Below are positions 19,966 to 28,818 of a DNA stretch of 64,000 nt, piece by piece; position 1 is the stretch's first letter; every line of letters begins with the position of its first letter. A program made the translations under genes and the position numbers. The DNA is from Acidobacteriaceae bacterium (GTDB lineage: Bacteria > Acidobacteriota > Terriglobia > Terriglobales > Acidobacteriaceae): NCBI GenBank assembly GCA_027452245.1, contig DAIDGW010000090.1, forward strand, positions 1 through 64,000, read 5' to 3'. The notes under the pieces were generated by a model. It had not been told where the DNA came from. It searched no databases and saw only the letters and a program-made list of their open reading frames with translations.

Positions 19966-21594
19966 TTACTGCGGCGTTGCCTTTTCCATGAACCCTGCTT
20001 CGGCGGACTTCATTTTCTTCAAGCCATCCATCGGCAGGTAGACCATGTGTCCGGATTCGAACGTCGCGTAGGAAATATTGTCGCGATATTTCTGAGGCAG
20101 ATCGAGATGGTTCATGGTGTAGTTCGCGGCAGCAAAGGGCGTCGCCAGATCGTAATAGCCTTCCATCACCAGAACCTTCAGGTACGGATTTTTTACGATC
20201 GCCTGGCGTAATGCGGTCGCTGTGTCGGGGAATCCCTTGATAGCCGATCCCCAATTCCACTTGTCGAACCCGGCATCACGAGCCATGACGTTGTAAGACA
20301 TGTCAACCTTGTATCCGAGTTCGGTGCGCAAATAGTTGTTGAACACCGAAGTGAAAGGCGGACCGGTTTCCGAGCCCGTGGGATCGTAATAGGGCGTATC
20401 CATGAATCCATTGGGATCGGGGCCGGTATAGCGTCCGTCGAGGCGGCCGACGCGCAGTTTCTGGTCCTGCAAGAGGTAGTGCGTGAACTCGCGGACGTTG
20501 ACTCGCAAATCGGCCTGGTCAATCACTTCTTTGGTAAGCCCGGTGAAACGCGCGAGCTGGTCGATAATCTTTTGCCGCTCGTCCGGCGTCAGCGCGTCGC
20601 CTTTGGCCAGCGCTTGCGCATAATCCGTCGAGGCGAACTGCTCCGATTCCTGACGGGCGCGGTTCATGTCCTGCTCAAGATCAGGGGCGAGCTTGTGATG
20701 GTAACCGGCGATTGAGGTAAACGACGGGAGCAGGAAAATATAGGGTTGGTCGTTGGTCTTGTTATCTTCCAGCGTCTCGAAATTTAGTACCATCGAGAGC
20801 AGCGTGATGCCGTTGAACGAAATGCCACGATCGGCGAGGTATCCGGAAACCCCGGCCGCGCGCGTCGTCCCATAGCTCTCGCCGAACATGAATAGCGGAG
20901 AAGACCAGCGCTCGTTGCGGCTTATATAGAGCCGGATGAATTCGCCGAAAGATTCAATATCTCCCTGCACTCCCCAGAATTTCTTGAACATTTCAGGATC
21001 GGCGGCGCGGCTGAAGCCAGTGCCGATGGCGTCGATCATGACGATGTCGCTTCGATCGAGCAGAGTGTAGGGATTATCTTCGATGTGATAGGGCGCCGGG
21101 GGCATGAATCCGTTGGCTTGCAGGACGACGCGCTTGGGACCGAGCGCTCCCATGTGCAGCCAGATGGAAGCGGATCCCGGTCCGCCGTTGAAGGCGAAGG
21201 TCAGCCGACGCTTCGCTGGATCCTGGCCGTCGAGCGTGTACGCCACGTAGAACATTTCGGCCTCAATCTTTCCATCCTGGCGCTTGATGGGGAGGCGTCC
21301 GGTGGTGGCTGTGTATTTGAGCAGTTTTCCGTCAACGGTGATCTGGTGATGCGTGATCACCGGAGCCGTTTCAGTCATGTCGTAGTGCTCGTCTTTTTCC
21401 TTATCGGGCGGCCCCGGGTGCGGTTCCTGATTTGGTTCCGGAGTGGCTTCCGGCTTGCCCTCCGGCGTTTTCTCTGCCGGTTGAATGGCAGCCTGCTTCT
21501 TGTTCGCAGGAGTCTTTGGCGGTTCAGGTTGTTGGGCCAGTGCAGCGGAAAGAATCAGGACGACGACGGAAAAACTAGCAAGCAATCGATTCAT
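19966..21594 (-). CDS. Secreted S10 serine carboxypeptidase-like protein
   Basis: Alpha/beta-hydrolase of peptidase family S10, 542 aa. A signal peptide (residues 1-20) is followed by a Pro/Glu/Lys-rich linker at about 22-70. The family hallmark [17 protein letters not shown] forms the oxyanion region, and the nucleophile serine is in [12 protein letters not shown]. The catalytic Asp (in the YYDLATP region) and His (ESGHMVY) are near the C-terminus. It removes C-terminal residues from peptides outside the cytoplasm. It is convergent with ddl. Confidence 0.88.
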   Translation of the reverse strand: MNRLLASFSVVVLILSAALAQQPEPPKTPANKKQAAIQPAEKTPEGKPEATPEPNQEPHPGPPDKEKDEHYDMTETAPVITHHQITVDGKLLKYTATTGRLPIKRQDGKIEAEMFYVAYTLDGQDPAKRRLTFAFNGGPGSASIWLHMGALGPKRVVLQANGFMPPAPYHIEDNPYTLLDRSDIVMIDAIGTGFSRAADPEMFKKFWGVQGDIESFGEFIRLYISRNERWSSPLFMFGESYGTTRAAGVSGYLADRGISFNGITLLSMVLNFETLEDNKTNDQPYIFLLPSFTSIAGYHHKLAPDLEQDMNRARQESEQFASTDYAQALAKGDALTPDERQKIIDQLARFTGLTKEVIDQADLRVNVREFTHYLLQDQKLRVGRLDGRYTGPDPNGFMDTPYYDPTGSETGPPFTSVFNNYLRTELGYKVDMSYNVMARDAGFDKWNWGSAIKGFPDTATALRQAIVKNPYLKVLVMEGYYDLATPFAAANYTMNHLDLPQKYRDNISYATFESGHMVYLPMDGLKKMKSAEAGFMEKATPQ

Positions 21595-21708
21595 GGATTT
21601 TGTCTTTCAAGAGGTATCAGACAGTCACGATTATTGAACAGATAACTGGCAGAAATTGTACACTCCAGGGAGCAGTCTCGACTGGGGTCAGATCGACAAG
21701 CGACGAGC

Positions 21709-23439
21709 CTATCGTCCCCCGTGCTTCTTCTCCACCTTGGCCCAAGTATCCTTGAGCGCCACTGTGCGATTGAAAACCAGCTTGCCCAGTTGCGAATCTG
21801 GATCGACGCAGAAGTATCCAAGACGTTCGAATTGATATCGACTGCCGGGTGCGGCCTTCGCGAGCGAGGGCTCGAGCTTAGCGTTCGCAATCACTTCCAA
21901 CGAGTGCGGATTCAGGTTCGCGATGAAATCCTGGCCTGCGGCCGCGTCGTTAGGATCTTCCTTGCTGAAGAGGTTTTCGTAGATGCGGACTTCTGCATCA
22001 ATTGCGTGGCTAGCGGAGACCCAGTGAATTGTCGATTTCACCTTCCGGCCATCCGGTGCATTGCCACCCTTGGTTGCTGGATCGTAGGCGCAGTGCACTT
22101 CGACGACTTCTCCTGCGTCATTTTTCACGACACTGTTGCAGGTAATGAAATATCCGTAGCGGAGGCGCACTTCGCGTCCGGGCGAGAGGCGGTAATAGCC
22201 TTTCGGGGGAACTTCTCGAAAGTCATCCTGCTCGATATAAAGCTCGCGTGAGAATGGCACTTTTCGCGTGCCGGCCGACGCATCTTCGGGATTATTCACC
22301 GCCTCTGCTTCTTCCACCTGGCCTTTGGGATAGTTGTCGATGACAACCTTCAGGGGCTTGAGGACCGCCATAACCCGCGGCGCTCTCTTGTTGAGGTCTT
22401 CGCGCAGGAAATGTTCGAGCATCGCGAGTTCGACGATGCCGTTCGTGCGTGAAACACCCACCGCCGCGACAAAATTACGGATTGCCTCGGGCGTGTATCC
22501 CCGGCGGCGCATGCCGGAAAGCGTAGGCATGCGCGGATCGGTCCATCCCGCGACACGTTTTTCATTCACCAGTCGCAGCAGCTTGCGCTTGCTCAGAAGC
22601 GTGTAGGTGATCGCCAGACGGTCAAACTCGATCTGCCGCGAAGGGAAAATCCCCAACTGCTCGATGAACCAGTTGTAGAGCGGTTGGTGGTCGGCGAACT
22701 CCAGCGAGCACATCGAATGCGTTACGTTTTCGATCGAATCGGATTGGCCGTGGGCCCAGTCATAGGTCGCGTAGATACACCACTTATTGCCCGTGCGATG
22801 GTGTTCGGCGCGCAGAATGCGGTACATCACCGGATCCCGCATGTTGAGGTTAGGCGATGCCATATCGATCTTTGCCCGCAACGTGCGCGCGCCGTCGGGA
22901 AATTCTCCCGCTTTCATGCGCTGAAATAAATCGAGATTCTCTGCTATCGCCCGATTGCGATACGGGCTGTTCTTCCCCGGTTCCGTCAGTGTGCCGCGAT
23001 ATTCGCGTACCTGTTCGGCCGTCAGATCGCACACGTAAGCTTTGCCGTCGCGGATCAGTTTCAACGCCCATTCATAGAGCTGGTCGAAATAATCGGAGGC
23101 GTAGCAGAGTCTTTCCCAGTCGAATCCCAGCCAGCGGACATCTTCCTGAATCGACTCGACGTATTCGGTTTCTTCTTTTTCAGGATTGGTATCGTCAAAG
23201 CGCAGATTGGTCTTGCCGCAAAAGTCATCGGCCAGCCCGAAGTCGATGCAGATCGCTTTTGCGTGTCCGATGTGGAGGTATCCATTGGGTTCGGGAGGGA
23301 AGCGCGTTTGGATCGGAGCCTTGCCATATCTGTTGCTGGATACGTCTTCGGCCATGATGTCGCGCAGAAAGTTCGAGGGTCGCGACTCAGGCGGGGGGGC
23401 GTTGACCGCCACGTCGGCCGCACTATTCGATGTCGTCAT
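21709..23439 (-). CDS. glnS: Glutaminyl-tRNA synthetase
   Basis: Class I aminoacyl-tRNA synthetase of 576 aa that charges tRNA-Gln directly. The HIGH motif lies in [18 protein letters not shown] and the KMSKS equivalent in [11 protein letters not shown]. The catalytic core is followed by the two-barrel anticodon-binding domain. The GlnRS-specific feature is the [11 protein letters not shown] signature, against the glutamyl form with S-P-T-G. Having both GlnRS and AsnRS means the indirect amidotransferase route is not required for these two tRNAs. Confidence 0.95.
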   Translation of the reverse strand: MTTSNSAADVAVNAPPPESRPSNFLRDIMAEDVSSNRYGKAPIQTRFPPEPNGYLHIGHAKAICIDFGLADDFCGKTNLRFDDTNPEKEETEYVESIQEDVRWLGFDWERLCYASDYFDQLYEWALKLIRDGKAYVCDLTAEQVREYRGTLTEPGKNSPYRNRAIAENLDLFQRMKAGEFPDGARTLRAKIDMASPNLNMRDPVMYRILRAEHHRTGNKWCIYATYDWAHGQSDSIENVTHSMCSLEFADHQPLYNWFIEQLGIFPSRQIEFDRLAITYTLLSKRKLLRLVNEKRVAGWTDPRMPTLSGMRRRGYTPEAIRNFVAAVGVSRTNGIVELAMLEHFLREDLNKRAPRVMAVLKPLKVVIDNYPKGQVEEAEAVNNPEDASAGTRKVPFSRELYIEQDDFREVPPKGYYRLSPGREVRLRYGYFITCNSVVKNDAGEVVEVHCAYDPATKGGNAPDGRKVKSTIHWVSASHAIDAEVRIYENLFSKEDPNDAAAGQDFIANLNPHSLEVIANAKLEPSLAKAAPGSRYQFERLGYFCVDPDSQLGKLVFNRTVALKDTWAKVEKKHGGR

Positions 23440-23484
23440 GCATTGAGTTTATCGCATGCGAAGTCGCCAGTTTGCTGAGGGGAG

Positions 23485-23709
23485 CTATTGTGTTTCGCGT
23501 TTATCAAAGATCATGGCGTACTTTTTGCGGAGGAAGGCCATGCGGGTGCGTATTTCGTCCAAGTCGTCCTGCACCAGCGCCTGCAGCAGCGAGAGCATTT
23601 CATCCATCTTTTCGGGATCCTGTTCCGCACTGATTTCCGCGCACAATCGACGTAACAAGTTGTCATTGTGCACGACCCCTCCCGCGAGCGGAATTTCAGA
23701 TTCGAGCAC
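23485..23709 (-). CDS. Small helical protein of unknown function
   Basis: Protein of 74 aa or slightly less, almost wholly alpha-helical by composition (LLRRLCAEISAEQDPEKMDE followed by MLSLLQALVQDDLDEIRTRM), with no signal or membrane segment. The start is uncertain: a GTG at 23709 gives 74 aa, and a later GTG just after a GGGAGGGG run is an alternative. It lies 45 bases downstream of the glnS start side, upstream of glnS in the same direction, so the two may be cotranscribed. Its core resembles the small protein at 23846-24058 (L-C-x-x-x-x-A-x-x-D pattern). Function unknown. Confidence 0.5.
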   Translation of the reverse strand: MLESEIPLAGGVVHNDNLLRRLCAEISAEQDPEKMDEMLSLLQALVQDDLDEIRTRMAFLRKKYAMIFDKRETQ

Positions 23710-23845
23710 AGAAGCGGGGCCGGCAGGAATACAGGAGATTGCCTACAAAAATCCCCTGGGAAATTCTGGGAAGTACAGGGAAACCCTGATGCTGACGGGG
23801 AATCCTGCCCATCAACCGCAGCGGCGGATTGGGCACCTTTATGTC

Positions 23846-24058
23846 TGTATGAGCAGGGTCCACAATACGGCGGCTGAACTCCGAATCCGAGAGCTCTGCC
23901 GCCGGGCCATCGCGGTTCGAGACGAATCAGAGTTGCACGCGATTATGGCCGAATTGAGGGCAGAAATAGCCAGCCAAGTGCAAAGCTTGCGGGTCGATGC
24001 CGGCAACGCGTTTCTCTCAATGAAGCACGATCTCCCCGAAGATTGGATGAACGCGTAG
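23846..24058 (+). CDS. Small helical protein of unknown function
   Basis: Protein of 70 aa, charged and helical (ELRIRELCRRAIAVRDESEL followed by HAIMAELRAEIASQVQSLR). No signal, membrane helix or known motif. The frame is open further upstream but the upstream part has no protein-like character; the ATG at 23846 is chosen. It is divergent from the similar small gene at 23485-23709, and both share L-C-x(4)-A-x(2)-D-x(4)-x-M-x(2)-L-x-A. Possibly paired paralogs. Function unknown. Confidence 0.5.
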   Translation, partial: CMSRVHNTAAELRIRELCRRAIAVRDESELHAIMAELRAEIASQVQSLRVDAGNAFLSMKHDLPEDWMNA

Positions 24059-24203
24059 TTGTATCGAATTCGGGGGTACTCCGATGCACAGGTCCCTTCT
24101 TAGCGTCTGCAACTCTGCGGCTTAGACGCGCAAAATTCTCTCCAGCACGTATCCCCATTCCGGGCTTCTGCACCATGCGATGCTCTGCTAGACTCAGAAT
24201 TTC

Positions 24204-24209
24204 GGAGGG
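24204..24209 (+). promoter_or_regulatory. Ribosome-binding site fixing a TTG start
   Basis: GGAGGG lies six bases before the TTG at 24216 of the thiolase gene. No in-frame ATG exists where the family N-terminus begins, so this site decides the start. Confidence 0.8.
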
Positions 24210-24215
24210 CAACCC

Positions 24216-25400
24216 TTGCAAGACGTCTACATTCTTTCGGCGGTGCGCACGCCGATTGCTAAGTTTGGCGGCTCGATGGCATCGTTGACCTCGGCTGACA
24301 TGGGTGTGGTCGCTGCGCAAGCGGCGATGGAACGGGCTGGCATCGGCCCGCAGCAGATCGATGAAACTATCATTGGCAATGGCCGGCAGGCGGGTGGGGG
24401 CCCGAATGTGGCCCGGCAGATTTCGATCCGCAGCGGCGTTCCGCAGGAAGTACCCGCGTTCACGGTCAACCAAGCCTGCGCCTCAGGCATGAAGTCAATC
24501 GTTTTGGCCTATCAGTCGATCGTGCTGGGCGAGAGCAACTGCATTCTGGCTGGTGGCACGGAGTCGATGTCGCGCCTCCCTTACTATCTTGATGGAGCGC
24601 GCTGGGGATACCGCCTGGGTGACGGCGAACTGGTTGACGGTATGTATCGCGATGGATTCTTCTGTCCCATGGCGAAAATGGTAATGGGGGAAACTGCTGA
24701 ACTTCTAGCAGAACAGTACAAAATTCCCCGTGAAGAACAAGATGAATACGCGCTGATGTCTCAGGCGCGCGCCGCGCGGGCGATTGCTGCGGGACGCTTT
24801 GAAGACGAAATTGTTCCGGTCACCATTCAGAGCAAAAGAGGATCCACGACCTTCTCGCGCGATGAGCATCCATTTGCCGAAGCCTCCATGGAGAAACTGG
24901 CGAAGCTGTCTCCGGTGTTTGCGAAGACCGGAACCGTCACTGCGGGAAATTCATCGGGTATTACCGACGCCGCAGCGGCCGTGGTCGTCGCTGGAGAGCA
25001 GTTTGTAAGGCGTAACGGTCTTAAGCCGCTGGCGCGGATTGCGGCGATCACCTCTGCCGGAGTCGATCCGCGGAAAATGGGCATTGGCCCCGTGCCTGCG
25101 ATTCGCAAGCTGGAAGAAAAATACAATCTGCGGCTGCATGATTTCGGCCTCATCGAGTTGAACGAGGCGTTTGCCGCCCAAGTGCTGGCCTGCGACCGCG
25201 ACCTGAATTTCAACCGCGACAAGCTGAATGTCAACGGCGGCGCAATTGCGCTGGGACATCCCATCGGTTGCACGGGAACGCGAATTATCGTCACTCTGAT
25301 TCATGAGATGCGCAAGCGCAATACCCGCAAGGGACTGGCAACGTTGTGCGTCAGCGGCGGCATGGGCATGGCGCTGGCACTCGAGAACGGCGATTCGTAA
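24216..25400 (+). CDS. Acetyl-CoA acetyltransferase (thiolase)
   Basis: Thiolase of 394 aa that condenses two acetyl-CoA or, in the reverse direction, cleaves 3-ketoacyl-CoA. The nucleophile Cys lies in NQACASGMKS at about residue 89. The catalytic His is in GGAIALGHPIGCTGTR, and the second Cys in LCVSGGMGMA. Translation starts at TTG: the encoded QDVYILSAVRTPIAKFGG is exactly the thiolase N-terminus and a GGAGGG precedes it. It stands alone, with no neighbouring beta-oxidation genes, so a biosynthetic or ketone-body role cannot be told from a degradative one. Confidence 0.92.
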   Translation: MQDVYILSAVRTPIAKFGGSMASLTSADMGVVAAQAAMERAGIGPQQIDETIIGNGRQAGGGPNVARQISIRSGVPQEVPAFTVNQACASGMKSIVLAYQSIVLGESNCILAGGTESMSRLPYYLDGARWGYRLGDGELVDGMYRDGFFCPMAKMVMGETAELLAEQYKIPREEQDEYALMSQARAARAIAAGRFEDEIVPVTIQSKRGSTTFSRDEHPFAEASMEKLAKLSPVFAKTGTVTAGNSSGITDAAAAVVVAGEQFVRRNGLKPLARIAAITSAGVDPRKMGIGPVPAIRKLEEKYNLRLHDFGLIELNEAFAAQVLACDRDLNFNRDKLNVNGGAIALGHPIGCTGTRIIVTLIHEMRKRNTRKGLATLCVSGGMGMALALENGDS

Positions 25401-25534
25401 GCCGTCATGAGGCCCACGATTTGCGGGAAGCGGCAGTTATTTTGTGCCTGCTTTCTGGTATGCTTCCGACCGGCCAAGCTTTCAAGGCGATCCCCCCAGG
25501 GCCTAAGACAGATCAACCTTCAGGAGAACACGTT

Positions 25535-26164
25535 ATGAAGCAGCAGGCAGTTCGAATATTATGTGCCCTGGTTTGCGTTTGGAGCGGCAGCTACGCGCTG
25601 GCGCAAACAGAATTTTCCGCAGACATCGTGGCAAACGAGGCACACAACACGCATCCTGCGAAGATTTATATGGGCAAAGAGAAAATGCGCATCGAGCCTA
25701 AAGAGAACGATGCGCGTGGGCAAGCCGCCGTCATCGTGGACCCGGTCGCGCACACGGCCGCGGTTCTGATGCCGGCGCAGCATATGTACATGGAGATGCC
25801 GCAGCAGATGGCGATGCGCCGGACCATGAATACGTTCCATGTCGCAGATCCGGAAAACGCCTGTACCCAATGGCTTGAAATAGAACAGAATAAAGGCGGC
25901 AGTTGTCATAAGGTTGGGAGCGAGACGGTGAACGGACGCAGCACGATCAAGTATGAAGGGACTAACGCCAAGGGCGAAACGGCCCAAGTATGGATCGATC
26001 CCAAGCTGCATTTCCCCATCAAGTGGGTCAGTTCCAACGGCCAGTCGGGCGGGTTGCAGAATATTCAGGAAGGTTCGCAACCGGCCAGCCTGTTCGAAAT
26101 TCCATCGGATTATCGCAAGATGGATATGGGAGGCATGATGATGGGCCACCAACCGCCTCAGTGA
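25535..26164 (+). CDS. Secreted protein, DUF4412-like
   Basis: Exported protein of 209 aa with a clear signal peptide (residues 1-24, ending YALAQ). The body is beta-rich: FSADIVANEAHNTHPAKIYM, then EKMRIEP, VIVDPVAHTAAVLMPAQHMY, and WIDPKLHFPIKWV. This matches the pattern of DUF4412/LolA-like outer-membrane-facing proteins of unknown role. The end is Met/Gly/His-rich (MDMGGMMMGHQ), which could bind metal. Start: AGGAG eight bases before the ATG. A strong terminator follows. Confidence 0.65.
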   Translation: MKQQAVRILCALVCVWSGSYALAQTEFSADIVANEAHNTHPAKIYMGKEKMRIEPKENDARGQAAVIVDPVAHTAAVLMPAQHMYMEMPQQMAMRRTMNTFHVADPENACTQWLEIEQNKGGSCHKVGSETVNGRSTIKYEGTNAKGETAQVWIDPKLHFPIKWVSSNGQSGGLQNIQEGSQPASLFEIPSDYRKMDMGGMMMGHQPPQ

Positions 26165-26212
26165 GTCCAACACCAGGCAGGATTCCAACGGCGAGGTCGC
26201 ATTCGCGGATTG

Positions 26213-26247
26213 AAAAAAGGGAAGGCTGCTGAAGCTTTCCCTTTTTT
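26213..26247 (+). terminator. Strong intrinsic terminator
   Basis: The hairpin AAAAAAGGGAAGGCT / AGCTTTCCCTTTTTT pairs over 15 bases with one mismatch, with a short loop and ends in a T-run. The A-tract on the other side means it can also end transcription coming from the right. It separates the DUF4412-like gene from the LytTR regulator. Confidence 0.9.
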
Positions 26248-26369
26248 AGCCGAAGGAAACCCTTTGTCCTGCGAAATTCGTTAGGCGTTGCGGCCAACCC
26301 GACCGCGTTGACGCTGGCAAAATACCGATTCTATACTTCTACTTGGCTTGTCCGCCGGTTGGAGTTTGG

Positions 26370-27149
26370 ATGTCCCTATCAGCAGTAATCGTGGACGACG
26401 AGCAGCTTGCCCGCGATGAACTCGCCTATCTGCTCAAGAATGCCGGCGACGTTGATATCGTTGCCCAAGGCAAGAACGGCCTTGAGGCCGTCAATTTGAT
26501 AAAAGAACATAATCCGGATTTGGTATTTCTCGATGTCCAGATGCCGGGATTGGACGGATTCGGCGTCATCAAGAAGCTCTTAGACAAGCGCGTTCCCCTG
26601 CCGAAAATTGTTTTTGCCACTGCCTTTGACCAATACGCGGTGAAGGCTTTTGAAGTGAATGCAGTCGATTATCTTCTGAAACCCTTTGATAAGAAGCGCG
26701 TGGCACAGTCGCTGCAGAAGGCGCGAGCCCAGCAGGAAAACGAGAACACTCCGGCGGAGAAAATTGAGAGTTTAGTAAGAATGCTGGAGTCACAGAAGCC
26801 GCAGACTTCCAAGATTCTAATTCGGGCTATGGGACGGATGCTGCTGGTAGATCAGAAAGAGATCTGCTATGCCTCCATTGAAGATGGCGTGATTTCTGTC
26901 GTGACCGCAGGGGCGAATGGGATCGAAGGGCATTCGAACTGCCGGACCTTGGAAGAGTTGCTCGACAGCCTCGATCCGAATCTATTCTGGCGCGCTCACC
27001 GCAGCTTTCTGGTGAATATCAACCGTATCCGGGAAGTCGTACCCTGGTTTAAAAGTTCCTATCAATTGCGAATGGACGACAAAAAGCAGACCGAGATTCC
27101 CGTCAGCCGGGCGCAGACGCGGCGTTTGCGCGAGTTGTTTGGTCTCTAG
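26370..27149 (+). CDS. LytTR-family response regulator
   Basis: Two-domain transcription factor of 259 aa. The receiver domain has VDDEQ near the start, the phosphoacceptor Asp in LVFLDVQMPG at about residue 54, Thr/Ala in FATAF and Lys in LLKPFDKKR. The C-terminal LytTR DNA-binding domain (about 155-255) shows ILIRAMGRMLLVDQKEICYA and FWRAHRSFLVNINRI, the classic R-x-H-R-S-F/Y-x-V-N motif. It has no partner histidine kinase nearby, so it is an orphan. GGAG lies five bases before the ATG, and a longer upstream reading of nine residues is unlikely. Confidence 0.92.
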   Translation: MSLSAVIVDDEQLARDELAYLLKNAGDVDIVAQGKNGLEAVNLIKEHNPDLVFLDVQMPGLDGFGVIKKLLDKRVPLPKIVFATAFDQYAVKAFEVNAVDYLLKPFDKKRVAQSLQKARAQQENENTPAEKIESLVRMLESQKPQTSKILIRAMGRMLLVDQKEICYASIEDGVISVVTAGANGIEGHSNCRTLEELLDSLDPNLFWRAHRSFLVNINRIREVVPWFKSSYQLRMDDKKQTEIPVSRAQTRRLRELFGL

Positions 27150-27281
27150 AACATCCTCTGGGAAATGCGGGAACTGCTGCTTTGTCTGCTGCGGCTTGGC
27201 TGCAGCGCTGTGGGCGCCCGAAGATTGTTCTGCCTGCTCGACCATAGCAAAAAGACCGTCGATCAGATTGCCTGTGTACAT
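26982..27281 (-). CDS. Possible small protein overlapping the LytTR gene end
   Basis: A minus-strand frame of 99 codons begins MYTGNLIDGLFAMVEQAEQ, which looks like real helical protein, but more than half of it runs antisense through the 3' end of the LytTR gene and no Shine-Dalgarno is visible. Only the first 44 codons lie in otherwise unassigned DNA. It is kept as a weak candidate; it may be a degraded gene. Confidence 0.2.
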   Translation of the reverse strand: MYTGNLIDGLFAMVEQAEQSSGAHSAAAKPQQTKQQFPHFPEDVLETKQLAQTPRLRPADGNLGLLFVVHSQLIGTFKPGYDFPDTVDIHQKAAVSAPE

Positions 27282-27300
27282 ACGAAAGGGCGGACAGAAA

Positions 27301-27328
27301 AGGGCGACGTGAAAACGGCTGCCGCCCT
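27301..27328 (-). terminator. Weak terminator-like hairpin after the Crp/Fnr gene
   Basis: AGGGCG (27301-27306) pairs with CGCCCT (27323-27328). Read on the minus strand it lies 18 bases past the stop of the Crp/Fnr-family gene and is followed by a short TTTTC run. The loop is 16 bases, so strength is doubtful. Confidence 0.35.
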
Positions 27329-27346
27329 ACCCTTCTGGTGCAAGGA

Positions 27347-28507
27347 CTAGACCGCCAAAGCCTCCAACTCACTACGATTTCGGATGACCAGAGTGCTTCC
27401 TTCGAACCGAATCAGCTCTTTCCGACGCAATTCACTGAGCAATCGCGTTACCGTTTCCCGAGACGAACCAATCCGTTGGGCCATCTCTTCGTGAGTCATG
27501 GGGTTCTGCACCCGCACTTCGTCCAAATTGGGAAAGTCTAGAGTGCATGACAGCAACAAGCGAATCAGCTTTCCCGCTGCAGAGCGTGAGAGAAACAGGT
27601 CATGAATGTCGCGGCAGGCCGCTTGAAAATCACGGCTCAGAAATTGCGCCACCCGATTTCCTACTTCGCTGTAGGAATTTAGCAAGTGAGAAAACCGCTT
27701 GCGGTCGATGAAGTTAACTTGGCAGGGGGTTGACGTCTCCGCGGTCACTTCGTAGCCCTGTCCGGAAATAGCCGCGCTGAGACCCAAGGCTTCTCCGGAA
27801 TTAGCATGCTTCAGGACCAGGATTTTGCCACCATGCGATGTGGTGGAGAGTCGGACTCGGCCGGAGCACAAAAAATATATACCGCGCGGCATCTGTCCTT
27901 CGACGAAGAGTATGGCTCCGGCGGGATATGTATTTCGCTGGCTAACCTCTTCCAAGGCGCCAAGTACCGGCTGGGAAAAGGAACAGAAGAACGATGGTTG
28001 AGTGCAGGAACATTCGGCACAGCTTTCAATGATGGCAAGACCATAAGGGGTTTTCACTTCGGCATTCTCCGGGCGGGGCTGCATTTTGTTACGTTGCGAG
28101 CAAGAGCATGATCGAGTGGTGCTTTTCGGTAAAAAATGTGCGGAACTGGCAAGCAGAGCGCGCGCGTGCGCGCGCGTGTTTTGATTCGCACTCTGGGCCG
28201 CGGCTATGAGATCCCACGCGGCCGTGAGGTCCCTTTTCCGTTCCCAATGCATAAAGCGAGCGAACACGTACATTGGATCAATTTCTTCGCAATCGGTGCT
28301 GGGATCGAGGTACTCGGGCAGGTAATCGCTGCTCTCCAATGGCTCGACCTGCACATCGCTTTGGTAAGGACGCTCAGACCATTCGGTCAACGGATGAGGA
28401 TCTTCAGCCTCATCCGGGTGAGGCGATGGGAGAATTGCGAGGTCCGCATCCGGAAGTTGACCGGAACAGTGGGAGTCCCCAGGCCGCCATGGGTTTTGTA
28501 GTAACAC
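27347..28507 (-). CDS. Crp/Fnr-family regulator with N-terminal extension
   Basis: Protein of 386 aa. Residues from about 142 form a complete Crp/Fnr regulator: an N-terminal cysteine cluster ESCAECSCTQPSFFC (C-x2-C-x-C-x6-C), a cNMP-type beta-roll (GAILFVEGQMPRGIYFLCSG), a dimer helix, and a winged helix with IGSSRETVTRLLSEL. A further Cys stands in TSTPCQVNF. The cysteines suggest an FNR-like iron-sulfur sensor. The first 141 residues are unusual: they contain an acidic region and a helical part (YVFARFMHWERKRDLTAAWD). A GTG at 28507 has AGGAG nine bases upstream, which supports the long form; the Met at 28084 would give a normal 245 aa protein but lacks a ribosome site. Confidence 0.8.
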   Translation of the reverse strand: MLLQNPWRPGDSHCSGQLPDADLAILPSPHPDEAEDPHPLTEWSERPYQSDVQVEPLESSDYLPEYLDPSTDCEEIDPMYVFARFMHWERKRDLTAAWDLIAAAQSANQNTRAHARALLASSAHFLPKSTTRSCSCSQRNKMQPRPENAEVKTPYGLAIIESCAECSCTQPSFFCSFSQPVLGALEEVSQRNTYPAGAILFVEGQMPRGIYFLCSGRVRLSTTSHGGKILVLKHANSGEALGLSAAISGQGYEVTAETSTPCQVNFIDRKRFSHLLNSYSEVGNRVAQFLSRDFQAACRDIHDLFLSRSAAGKLIRLLLSCTLDFPNLDEVRVQNPMTHEEMAQRIGSSRETVTRLLSELRRKELIRFEGSTLVIRNRSELEALAV

Positions 28508-28653
28508 TCTTCCTGACTCCTGCAGTCCGTATTGGGTTCAATATTGGGGAGGACTGAGCCGTTTCGCTGCGAACATCAATCAGGAATGCTCACAGGAAAT
28601 GGCCTACTAGTGCACACGCGGTTCCAAAACGGTCTGCTGGAATAAGCGCCCAA

Positions 28654-28669
28654 GTTCCCTATTTGGAAC
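28654..28669. promoter_or_regulatory. Dyad GTTCC-N6-GGAAC
   Basis: Perfect five-base arms separated by six bases, about 150 bases upstream of the Crp/Fnr start. It could be an operator; the binding protein is unknown. Confidence 0.35.
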
Positions 28670-28707
28670 AAGTTTTGGTTGTGGGCAGCGCGATCCGTAT
28701 TGGCGAT

Positions 28708-28742
28708 TGCCGAAATATCGGCAGGCTGCCGACATTTCGGCA
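28708..28742. promoter_or_regulatory. Tandem palindromes TGCCGA-N4-TCGGCA
   Basis: Two near-identical 16-base palindromes (TGCCGAAATATCGGCA and TGCCGACATTTCGGCA) are separated by three bases, and together also form a 17-base inverted repeat with one mismatch. They lie 200-235 bases upstream of the Crp/Fnr start, a usual distance for enhancer sites of sigma-54 activators. Such an activator is encoded right next door. Confidence 0.55.
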
Positions 28743-28818
28743 GTCCGAACGTGGGGAGAGCTTAAGGTAATGCAAGCCGGACGCGAGCGTTTGTCTAGGC
28801 CCGTTTCGCGGCACGCCG

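Larger units (their letters stand above)
28508..28818. other. Regulatory region upstream of the Crp/Fnr gene
   Basis: The 311 bases between the start of the Crp/Fnr-family gene and the end of the sigma-54 activator gene, both on the minus strand, contain no convincing gene. They hold two tandem 16-base dyads (28708-28742) and a further dyad GTTCC-N6-GGAAC (28654-28669). These are likely control sites of the Crp/Fnr gene. No clear -24/-12 or -35/-10 promoter could be read. Confidence 0.5.

Noticed and set aside
28508..28700. Sigma-54 -24/-12 promoter before the Crp/Fnr gene
   Set aside because: No GG-N10-GC pair with acceptable context could be found on the minus strand by eye.
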